Shown here: positions 29,524 to 35,966 of the stretch, one piece after another
Numbering within the stretch: the first letter of the stretch is position 1
Layout of the letters: each line of letters opens with the position of its first letter
DNA from: CAZGZD01 sp964530005
GTDB lineage: Bacteria; Patescibacteriota; Microgenomatia; UBA1406; GWC2-37-13
Reading direction: 5' to 3'
Assembly: GCA_964530005.1 (NCBI GenBank)
Contig: CAZGZD010000007.1
Location: 1-35,966, forward strand
DNA: 35,966 bases
The notes under the pieces: generated by a model
The model's input: only the letters and a program-made list of their open reading frames with translations
Told to the model about the DNA's origin: nothing
Database searches by the model: none
Made by a program: the position numbers and the translations under genes

Positions 29524-30738
29524 ATGCAGAAAAATCTAATTGATGATCTCAAGTGGCGTGGACTTATCTATCAGCAGACTCCAGGGATAGAAAAAGTATT
29601 TGAAAAAGAGTCGACAGTGTATCTTGGTATTGATCCAACTGCTCCTCATCTTCATATCGGAAATCTTATCCAGATTCTGACAATGAGACGATTATCTGAG
29701 GCGGGCCACAAAATAATTCTTCTTGTCGGTGGTGCGACTTCGCTTATTGGTGATCCCAAAGATTCTGAACGACCAATTGTCGAACCTGAGGTGATTGGTA
29801 AAAATATCATCAATCTTGAGCGTACATATCGTCGGTTTTTTGAGGTAGATCGAGACCTGGTTAAGATGCTTGATAATTCTGAATGGCTCGCCAAGCTTTC
29901 GCTCATCTCCTTTCTTCGCGAAGTAGGCAAGTATATCTCGGTCAACTCAATGACTGACAAAGAATCAGTCAAGCGGAGAATTACTCGTGAGGAGGGCATC
30001 TCATATGCTGAGTTCTCATACCAATTGCTTCAGGCATATGATTTTCTTAAGCTTTTTGAGCAGCACGCATGTAATATCCAACTTGGAGGATCAGATCAAT
30101 GGGGGAATATGATCCAAGGGGTTGAGCTTATTCGCAAGAAACTAGGTAAATCTGCTTTTGCTTTATCCACTCCGCTTCTTGTCGATCAAGATACAGGCAA
30201 AAAGTTTGGAAAAACTGAGACAGGCAAGACTATCTGGTTGGACACGGAGATGACTCATCCATTTGAACTGTATCAGTTCTTACTCAATAGCTCAGATGAG
30301 CTTGCTCCACAGCTCATCCGTTTTTACTCTTTCAAAACGCGTGAGCAGATTGAGGAGATTGAGCGAGAGTGGGCGAAAGATAAATCAGCGCGACTTCTTC
30401 AGAAAGAGGTGGCAAGCGAGGTAGTTGAGATTGTGCATGGAGCTGAGGCTGCTAAGTTGGCGACTCGTGCAGCCGAGGTGCTTTTTGGCAAGTCCAAAGA
30501 CGCTCTGACGCTTGCGGATATTGAGTTTGTCAAAGATGCTCTACCACACTCAACCCTTAAAAAAGGTGATAAATTTGATCTTCAATCTGCCTTAGTTGAG
30601 ATAGGATTGACTTCTTCAAATAGCGAGGCTCACCGGCTAATTGAGCAAAAAGGTGCTACCGCAGATCTTCTTCACGGCAAATACCACTTGGTCCGCAAGG
30701 GGAAGAAAGAATACGGAGTGGTTGAGTTAGCTGACTAG
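29524..30738 (+). CDS. tyrS: tyrosyl-tRNA synthetase
   Basis: This 404-residue class I synthetase has the HIGH motif in IDPTAPHLHIGNLIQI, LGGSDQWGNMIQGVELI of the tyrosine-binding pocket, and the KMSKS equivalent KKFGKTETGKTIWLD. A C-terminal S4 RNA-binding domain includes SNSEAHRLIEQKGA. It charges tRNA-Tyr. The length and motif order are normal. Its last four bases overlap the end of the convergent unknown gene. Confidence 0.97.
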   Translation: MQKNLIDDLKWRGLIYQQTPGIEKVFEKESTVYLGIDPTAPHLHIGNLIQILTMRRLSEAGHKIILLVGGATSLIGDPKDSERPIVEPEVIGKNIINLERTYRRFFEVDRDLVKMLDNSEWLAKLSLISFLREVGKYISVNSMTDKESVKRRITREEGISYAEFSYQLLQAYDFLKLFEQHACNIQLGGSDQWGNMIQGVELIRKKLGKSAFALSTPLLVDQDTGKKFGKTETGKTIWLDTEMTHPFELYQFLLNSSDELAPQLIRFYSFKTREQIEEIEREWAKDKSARLLQKEVASEVVEIVHGAEAAKLATRAAEVLFGKSKDALTLADIEFVKDALPHSTLKKGDKFDLQSALVEIGLTSSNSEAHRLIEQKGATADLLHGKYHLVRKGKKEYGVVELAD

Positions 30739-31343
30739 CCTTTTAGTCTTTCAGGTAATGGTGTAGCAGTGATATGTCGAGGGTGTGGTGAAACTTTTGT
30801 ATGTTTGAGTTCGGTATGAGATTTCGAGGGTTGATACGGTTGAAGTGTAACTTCTAATACTTCTTTCGGACCTGCCAAGCGTAAATTGGCAGGATGACTT
30901 TTTCCTTTCGCCCTTTCAATTGAATGCCCTATTCGCTGCGCATAAAATCCATCATCACCTGTTGTAGCGATAGTGCTTAGGGAAATCCCCTCACCAAGGA
31001 CCTCCGGACTCGTCCATACTTTAGAGTACGCTCTATGAGATGCATCTGGGGGGATCAGGACAGATGAAACGAGTTCTTCATTTACAATCTCCTCAAAAAT
31101 GGAAGTAGGCACATTGACTACAACGAGTGGTTTGATACCTGGACGATTGGTATCACGTCCCGAGTTGCCTGTGATATCTATGCTTTGAAATCTTCCAGGC
31201 TCAGCAAGTCTGTACTCTTTAACTAGAAATTTAAGTCTTTCTATGGTTCGATCTCTTTGTTCCTTAGGTTTGATCTGATTTAGCAGTGAGAGATCGAGTG
31301 TCCTTGTATCTGGAGTATGAGCAGTTTCTGTTGATGAGTCCAT
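30735..31343 (-). CDS. conserved-looking protein of unknown function
   Basis: This 202-residue protein is not recognised. It is soluble, with no signal peptide or membrane helix. The N-terminal part is polar and helical (LSLLNQIKPKEQRDRTIERLKFLV). The middle has beta-like segments (PLVVVNVPTSIFEEIV and SSVLIPPDASHRAYSKVWTSPE). The C-terminal 40 residues are Lys/His/Pro-rich and probably disordered. It is convergent with tyrS and divergent from trpS, with a good promoter (TTGACA-18-TAAAGT) whose -10 ends 6 nt before the ATG. The good promoter and clean long frame support that it is real. Confidence 0.6.
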   Translation of the reverse strand: MDSSTETAHTPDTRTLDLSLLNQIKPKEQRDRTIERLKFLVKEYRLAEPGRFQSIDITGNSGRDTNRPGIKPLVVVNVPTSIFEEIVNEELVSSVLIPPDASHRAYSKVWTSPEVLGEGISLSTIATTGDDGFYAQRIGHSIERAKGKSHPANLRLAGPKEVLEVTLQPYQPSKSHTELKHTKVSPHPRHITATPLPERLKG

Positions 31344-31349
31344 ACTTTA

Positions 31350-31379
31350 ACTTTAAGGATAAGTGAGTAGGCTTGTCAA
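31350..31379 (-). promoter_or_regulatory. promoter of the unknown gene (TTGACA-18-TAAAGT)
   Basis: A perfect -35 (31379-31374) and a 4-of-6 -10 (31355-31350) are 18 nt apart. A second TAAAGT fills the 6 nt up to the ATG at 31343. It faces the trpS promoter about 30 bases away. Confidence 0.55.
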
Positions 31380-31390
31380 CTGCGTGTGCA

Positions 31391-31420
31391 TTTACATTTT
31401 ATAAGCGGGGCTTGTATAAT
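31391..31420 (+). promoter_or_regulatory. promoter of trpS (TTTACA-18-TATAAT)
   Basis: A 5-of-6 -35 at 31391-31396 and a perfect -10 at 31415-31420 are 18 nt apart. The -10 ends exactly 6 nt before the ATG at 31427, which shows that the in-frame codon at 31373 is upstream of the promoter and is not the start. Confidence 0.7.
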
Positions 31421-31426
31421 CGAACT

Positions 31427-32404
31427 ATGAAAAAAAGAGTATTATCTGGAATCCGCGCGACCGGGCGACTACACCTTGGTAACTATTATGGTGCCGTGAA
31501 GGGCATGCTTGAGCTTCAGGATGATTCAGAATACGAGACCTTGTATATGGTGGCTGATGTACACACCATCACGACCCCATATGACGTAGCTGAGCTTCAA
31601 AAAAACAGACGTGAAGTATTTATCGACTATCTGGCTGCAGGTCTTGATCCTACCCGTAGCATCATTTTCATGCAGTCGGATGTACCTCAGCACTTAGAGC
31701 TCGCCTTTTATTTCTCTTCAATCGCAACAATTGCCCGCATGCAACATTTGCCGACCTACAAAGACAAAGTGAAGCAATATCCCCAAAGCAATACTATGGC
31801 TCTTCTCAATTATCCATTGCTTATGGCCTCAGATATATTGGTATATAAAGCAGGTCTGGTGCCTGTTGGTATAGATCAAGAACCGCATCTTGAGGTGGCT
31901 CGCGAGATCGCACGTCGGATGAATGAGAAGTATGGTACAGATTTTCCTGAGCCTGTAAGATTTGCGACAAGAGGGGAGTATATTCCATCGCTTAAGGGTG
32001 AGGGCAAGATGGCTAAATCTGTGAGTGGTAGCTATATTGGTCTAACTGATTCAAAAGAAGAAGTACAGAAAAAAGTTCGCTCGATCCCTACAGCTACAGA
32101 ATCAGGCGGAGAGATGACGCCAGGAGTACAAAGTCTTTTCTCTTTGGCCAAGCTATTTTTATCAAATATTTCAGAGTTTGAGGGTAGCTACCAAGCTGGT
32201 AATCTACAATTTTCGAGCATGAAGGATGCTCTGGCTGAGGCTATATCGACCGAGCTTAGCGCGTTTCAAGAAAAGAGAAAAGAGTTTGAGCGGGATGCCT
32301 CGTCAGTTGATAGATATTTAAAAGATGGTGCAGAAAAAGCACGCGAAATAGCCTCAAAAACCACCTCTGAGGTAAAGGAAAAAATGGGGCTTTCATCGAA
32401 ATAA
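31427..32404 (+). CDS. trpS: tryptophanyl-tRNA synthetase
   Basis: This 325-residue class I synthetase is close to the usual bacterial length (about 330). The HIGH-like motif is IRATGRLHLGNYYGAVKG. The dimer and substrate pocket show MVADVHTITTPY, VPVGIDQEPHLEVAREIARRMN and LNYPLLMASDILVYKA, and the KMSKS motif is EGKMAKSVSGSYIGL. It charges tRNA-Trp. The start is chosen from the promoter position. Confidence 0.97.
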   Translation: MKKRVLSGIRATGRLHLGNYYGAVKGMLELQDDSEYETLYMVADVHTITTPYDVAELQKNRREVFIDYLAAGLDPTRSIIFMQSDVPQHLELAFYFSSIATIARMQHLPTYKDKVKQYPQSNTMALLNYPLLMASDILVYKAGLVPVGIDQEPHLEVAREIARRMNEKYGTDFPEPVRFATRGEYIPSLKGEGKMAKSVSGSYIGLTDSKEEVQKKVRSIPTATESGGEMTPGVQSLFSLAKLFLSNISEFEGSYQAGNLQFSSMKDALAEAISTELSAFQEKRKEFERDASSVDRYLKDGAEKAREIASKTTSEVKEKMGLSSK

Positions 32405-32442
32405 CTTCGCGGATCTCACACTTCGCAACTGGACTCATCGAG

Positions 32443-32448
32443 TATAAT
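32443..32448 (+). promoter_or_regulatory. -10 box TATAAT of leuS
   Basis: A perfect TATAAT ends 7 nt before the ATG at 32456. A GTG two codons earlier (32450) is only 1 nt after the box and cannot be used in this model. Confidence 0.6.
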
Positions 32449-32455
32449 AGTGAGT

Positions 32456-34972
32456 ATGAAAACTAAGTACTTCCCAGCTGATTTTGAAGACAAATGGAGA
32501 GCGAAGTGGGAGAGTGATTCCACATACAAGACAGGATCTGTAGCCGATGCTAAAAAAAAGAACTATGTGTTGGATATGTTCCCATATCCATCAGGAGCAG
32601 GTCTTCATGCAGGGCACGTTCGTATCTATACTGCCTCTGATTTGATTGCTCGGTACTTTCGTATGAAAGGCGAAGCAGTACTTCACCCGATGGGATGGGA
32701 TGCTTTTGGACTTCCTGCCGAAAATGCAGCCATAAAGGCCAAAAAAAATCCAATGGATATCGTGCCGACTAATATCGCTAATTTTAAGCGCCAGATGCAG
32801 ATGCTTGGCTTCTCCTACGATTGGGATAAGGAATTTTCCACGACTGATCCTACTTACTATAAATGGACACAATGGCTCTTTATTCAGCTTTTTAAGATGG
32901 GGCTTCTGTACAAAAAAGACACGCCCGTATATTTTTGTCCATATTGTAAGACTGGATTGGCTGAGGAGGAAGTACTTGCTGATGGCACACATGAGCGGTG
33001 TGGCAATGCTATTGAAAGGCGTACTTTACCTCAATGGATATTCCGTATTACTGAGTATGCAGATGAGTTGCTTGCTGACCTTGAAGGGCTCGACTGGCCG
33101 CGAGGCATACTTGAGATGCAAAAAAACTGGATCGGACGCAAAGAAGGGATAAATATAGAATACCAAGTCGACGGGACAGATGATATTATCACCTGTTTTA
33201 CCACGAGGCCTGACACCAACTTCGGAGCTACCTTCATAGTTTTGGCACCAGAGCACCCATTTGCGCAAAAGGTCGCCAAAAATAATCCGGACGTGAAGAA
33301 ATATATAGAAAAATCAATCTCAAAGACCGATGTCGAGCGCCAGCAAGAAGGAAAGAAGAAGAGCGGCGTATTTACAGGACATTATGTAATAAATAATCTT
33401 AATAATAAGAAGCTCCCAGTCTGGGTATCGGATTTTGTACTCGCAGGAGTCGGGACAGGTGCTGTGGTGGGTGTACCAGGCCATGATCTACGTGATTTTG
33501 AATTCGCAAGTGCATATGATATTGAGATCGTGCGAGTCGTGGAGGCTGCGGATGGGGACACATCACCAATCACTAAGTCCGAGCAAGTACAGGAAGAGCA
33601 GGGGAAGATGATCAACTCAGAATTCTTAGATGGCATGGATATCAAAAAAGCTACGTCTGTGATCATGGATCATCTGGAAGACAAAGGTTGGGGTAAGCGA
33701 GTAGTGGACTATCACCTGCGTGATTGGGTATTCTCTCGGCAGCGCTACTGGGGAGAGCCAATACCTATGGCTTATTGCGAAGCCTGCAAAGAGAAAAAAG
33801 TACTCAGTAAAGAATTAAAAAATGTAAAGCTCTCGCAAGATGTGGCTGAGTCTCTTTATGGATGGTTCCCAGTGTCAGAATCTGATCTTCCTGTTGAGCT
33901 ACCCAAGGTCGATCACTACGAACCATCTCCAGATGGCAAGTCGCCGCTTGCAAATATCAAAGAATGGGTCGATGTAGTATGTCCTGAGTGTGGCTCTCAA
34001 GCTCAGCGCGAGTCAGACACGATGCCAAACTGGGCAGGATCCTGTTGGTATTATCTTAGGTTTGCTGACACCCGCAACGAACGTGAGGCATTTGATCGAG
34101 ACAAGATCGACAAATGGCTTCCTGTGGACTGGTATATAGGTGGTGCGGAGCATGCAGTACTTCACCTTCTCTACGCCAGATTCTGGCACAAAGCCCTCTT
34201 TAAGCTTGGTCTTGTAAACACAAAAGAGCCTTTCACTAAGCTCCAAAGCGTAGGACTCGTACTTGCAGCGGATCATCGTAAGATGAGCAAGTCTTGGGGC
34301 AATGTAGTGAACCCAGATGATGTAGTCGCCGAGTATGGAGCAGACGCTTTGCGGGTCTATGTGATGTTTATGGCTCCATTTAGCCAGGAAATCGTATGGT
34401 CTCAATCAGCGCTTGGTGGATCTCATCGGTTCCTAAGTCGAATTTGGCAGATATACCACAACCCTGATAAGATCGCCAAGAGAGAAGACACGTCGAGTCC
34501 TAGCCTTATAAGTGCGCTTCAGCTTGCAATTCACAAAGTAGGTCACGACATCGAAAGCGTCAAATTCAACACAGGAGTATCAACAATGATGGAGTTTTTG
34601 AATGCATGGGACAGGCCTGGGGCTCAGTTGAATACCGCGGACGCCAAGAAGTTCCTCCAGATTTTGGCACCATATGCGCCATATATGACCGAGGAGCTAT
34701 GGCAAAGTATATTGGGCGAAAAAGGATCGATTCACTTATCGAATTGGCCCGAGGCCGAACGTGAAAAAATAATGCAGGGAGATATCAAGATTCCAGTGCA
34801 AGTGAATGGCAAATTGCGTACAGTCCTCATGATTCGAGCAGCTCAAGCTGATGAGACTACGATCGTGAAAAAAGCCGAGCAAGACGGGAAAGTGGCAGGA
34901 TATCTTGAGGGTAAGAAATACAAAGTGATCTACATAAAAGGTAAAGTGCTCAATCTCGTGGTACAATCTTAA
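32456..34972 (+). CDS. leuS: leucyl-tRNA synthetase
   Basis: This 838-residue protein has the bacterial LeuRS plan. MFPYPSGAGLHAGHVRIYTASD includes the HIGH motif, and MGWDAFGLPAENAAIK follows. The editing domain begins with TCFTTRPDTNFGATFIVLAPEH, and a zinc-type Cys pair is seen in FCPYCKTGLAEEEVL. The KMSKS motif is DHRKMSKSWGNVVNPDDVV. A C-terminal anticodon-binding domain ends in a ubiquitin-like tail (PVQVNGKLRTVLMI). It charges tRNA-Leu. It lies 51 bases after trpS but has its own -10. Confidence 0.97.
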   Translation: MKTKYFPADFEDKWRAKWESDSTYKTGSVADAKKKNYVLDMFPYPSGAGLHAGHVRIYTASDLIARYFRMKGEAVLHPMGWDAFGLPAENAAIKAKKNPMDIVPTNIANFKRQMQMLGFSYDWDKEFSTTDPTYYKWTQWLFIQLFKMGLLYKKDTPVYFCPYCKTGLAEEEVLADGTHERCGNAIERRTLPQWIFRITEYADELLADLEGLDWPRGILEMQKNWIGRKEGINIEYQVDGTDDIITCFTTRPDTNFGATFIVLAPEHPFAQKVAKNNPDVKKYIEKSISKTDVERQQEGKKKSGVFTGHYVINNLNNKKLPVWVSDFVLAGVGTGAVVGVPGHDLRDFEFASAYDIEIVRVVEAADGDTSPITKSEQVQEEQGKMINSEFLDGMDIKKATSVIMDHLEDKGWGKRVVDYHLRDWVFSRQRYWGEPIPMAYCEACKEKKVLSKELKNVKLSQDVAESLYGWFPVSESDLPVELPKVDHYEPSPDGKSPLANIKEWVDVVCPECGSQAQRESDTMPNWAGSCWYYLRFADTRNEREAFDRDKIDKWLPVDWYIGGAEHAVLHLLYARFWHKALFKLGLVNTKEPFTKLQSVGLVLAADHRKMSKSWGNVVNPDDVVAEYGADALRVYVMFMAPFSQEIVWSQSALGGSHRFLSRIWQIYHNPDKIAKREDTSSPSLISALQLAIHKVGHDIESVKFNTGVSTMMEFLNAWDRPGAQLNTADAKKFLQILAPYAPYMTEELWQSILGEKGSIHLSNWPEAEREKIMQGDIKIPVQVNGKLRTVLMIRAAQADETTIVKKAEQDGKVAGYLEGKKYKVIYIKGKVLNLVVQS

Positions 34973-34980
34973 AAGCCACT

Positions 34981-35054
34981 TGCGGGGTCGTCTAATGGTA
35001 GGACTTACGGCTCTGAACCGTACTATCGAGGTTCGAATCCTTGCCCCGCAGCCA
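34981..35054 (+). tRNA. tRNA-Gln (anticodon CUG), CCA encoded
   Basis: A full cloverleaf can be drawn. The acceptor stem TGCGGGG pairs with CCCCGCA, the anticodon stem TACGG/CCGTA holds the loop CTCTGAA with anticodon CTG, and the T arm is CGAGG-TTCGAAT-CCTTG with one G-T pair. The discriminator base is G and CCA is encoded. It reads the codon CAG. A run of eight T follows directly and may end the transcript. It begins eight bases after the leuS stop, so it may be read from the leuS promoter. Confidence 0.93.
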
Positions 35055-35115
35055 TTTTTTTTAGCCTCATCACTAATAATTTACAATAAATTGATGGTGT
35101 AGTAGGATTATTTAA

Positions 35116-35727
35116 ATGAGAAAAATCATCACGACGACATTCATTACCCTTGACGGCGTTATGCAAGCTCCAGGTGATTCTAAAGAAGACACCGCTGAAG
35201 GGTTCAAGTACGGAGGTTGGCAGATGGGTTGGGACGAAGCAGACATCGTTGCGGACAATATAATGGGTAAATTCATGAGTACTCCTTATGATCTACTCCT
35301 CGGAAGACTCACCTATGATATTTTTGCTTCTTATTGGCCGAAGCATAAAGAGATACCGCTTTTTGGAAAGTCATTTGATAGAGCAAAAAAGTATGTTGTC
35401 TCACATAAACCTATGGAGCTCTCTTGGGACAACTCCGAACTTATTACAGGAGACGTAGTGGGAGAAATCAAAAAACTTAAACATTCAGGTGGTTCTGATC
35501 TAGTTGTGTGGGGCAGTGGGAATCTTATACAAACGCTTCTTAAGCACAACCTAATAGATCGAATGCACATCTGGACATATCCCATGACTATTGGTACTGG
35601 AAAAAAATTATTCGCCGAAGGCACTCGTCCGCAGTGTTTTAAACCAGTAGACTCAAAAATTACAACTACTGGCGTAGTATTTGCAACTTACGAACCCTCA
35701 ACTACGCTCAAAACAGGAAAATTATGA
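35116..35727 (+). CDS. dihydrofolate reductase/RibD C-terminal-like family protein
   Basis: This 203-residue protein matches the DHFR-like RibD C-terminal family (YyaP/YwjB type). It starts MRKIITTTFITLDGVMQAPG, with LLLGRLTYDIFASYWP, KKYVVSHKP, SGGSDLVVWGSGNLIQTLL and a late TYPMTIGTGKKLFAEG. The family binds NADPH; most single-domain members have no confirmed substrate. A TAGGAT box 7 nt upstream of the ATG may be its -10. The gene ends in TGA followed in frame by TAA one codon later. Confidence 0.88.
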   Translation: MRKIITTTFITLDGVMQAPGDSKEDTAEGFKYGGWQMGWDEADIVADNIMGKFMSTPYDLLLGRLTYDIFASYWPKHKEIPLFGKSFDRAKKYVVSHKPMELSWDNSELITGDVVGEIKKLKHSGGSDLVVWGSGNLIQTLLKHNLIDRMHIWTYPMTIGTGKKLFAEGTRPQCFKPVDSKITTTGVVFATYEPSTTLKTGKL

Positions 35728-35805
35728 AGTTAAGAGTACTCTCATTGATAAGTAAAATTATATTGATAGAAAGTTCCTACATAATTCAGGAGTCCCAGCA
35801 TTTTT

Positions 35806-35966
35806 ATGAACTACTATTTTTACATCCTCCGCTGCAGCGACAACTCGCTTTACTGTGGGATCACGACAGACCTTGATAGGCGAGTGACGGAGCATAATTC
35901 ACGCACTTTCAAAGGGGCAAAGTATACTCGTGCCAAGGGGCCAGTAAAGCTCGTATACCACGAAGA
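35806..35966 (+). CDS. GIY-YIG nuclease-like protein (partial, runs off right edge)
   Basis: The frame is open to the right edge (53 codons seen). It begins MNYYFYILRCSDNSLYCGIT, the GIY-YIG opening with YFYIL and YCGIT strands, followed by DLDRRVTEHNS with the Arg of the active site. It resembles short YhbQ/UPF0213-type proteins of about 90 residues. The remaining catalytic Glu should lie beyond the edge. A CAGGAG 13 bases before the ATG may serve as ribosome-binding site. Confidence 0.85.
   Translation, partial: MNYYFYILRCSDNSLYCGITTDLDRRVTEHNSRTFKGAKYTRAKGPVKLVYHE

Overview
The window looks like part of the chromosome of a Candidate Phyla Radiation (Patescibacteria) bacterium, probably of the Microgenomates type; this placement is an inference. 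Supporting signs are the near absence of Shine-Dalgarno sites, a compact set of small genes, a ComEC split into two proteins, long charged extensions on NusG and ribosomal protein L1, a PaaX-like regulator, and several families of surface proteins with Ig-like folds and one C-terminal membrane helix. The standard code works throughout, with almost all stops TAA or TAG.

Layout. Positions 1-2440 (minus) hold an integrase-type core-binding protein without a catalytic domain, a small basic ORF, and a large membrane-anchored tail-fibre-like protein that runs off the left edge and also starts with a core-binding-like domain. A 783-base AT-rich gap follows. Positions 3224-7178 hold cell-surface genes: a WxL-like secreted protein, a DUF916-like membrane partner and an Ig-like membrane protein on the minus strand, with a small Ig-like protein converging on them. 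A divergent PaaX-like regulator follows (7310-8074). Positions 8307-10748 are a DNA-uptake operon (comEA, comEC channel, comEC nuclease-like domain). Positions 11000-13156 encode an unusual fusion of a papain/C39-like cysteine peptidase to a PLP-dependent Cys/Met-metabolism enzyme. It lies between near-identical 18-bp repeats and next to a 3'-end remnant of a paaX-like gene. Positions 13232-15723 hold a sensor-like membrane protein and a second WxL-like/DUF916-like pair in the same order. Positions 15845-19541 hold secE-nusG-rplK-rplA-folC. The rest holds housekeeping and accessory genes: a cytidylate-kinase-like protein, a HEPN protein, a Ca2+-type P-ATPase, an asparaginase-like half-protein, tkt-purU, a GGDEF protein, acs, tyrS, an unknown, trpS, leuS, tRNA-Gln(CUG), a DHFR/RibD-like protein and a partial GIY-YIG protein.

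How the genes work together. The two surface cassettes, the tail-fibre-like protein and the competence operon describe a cell invested in contact with other cells and DNA uptake. The metabolic genes (transketolase, acetyl-CoA synthetase, PurU, FolC) point to C1/folate and acetate/pentose handling. A striking shared feature is that many first genes have a good -10 box exactly 6-12 nt before the start codon, so their mRNAs are predicted to be leaderless. This pattern was used to correct several start codons.
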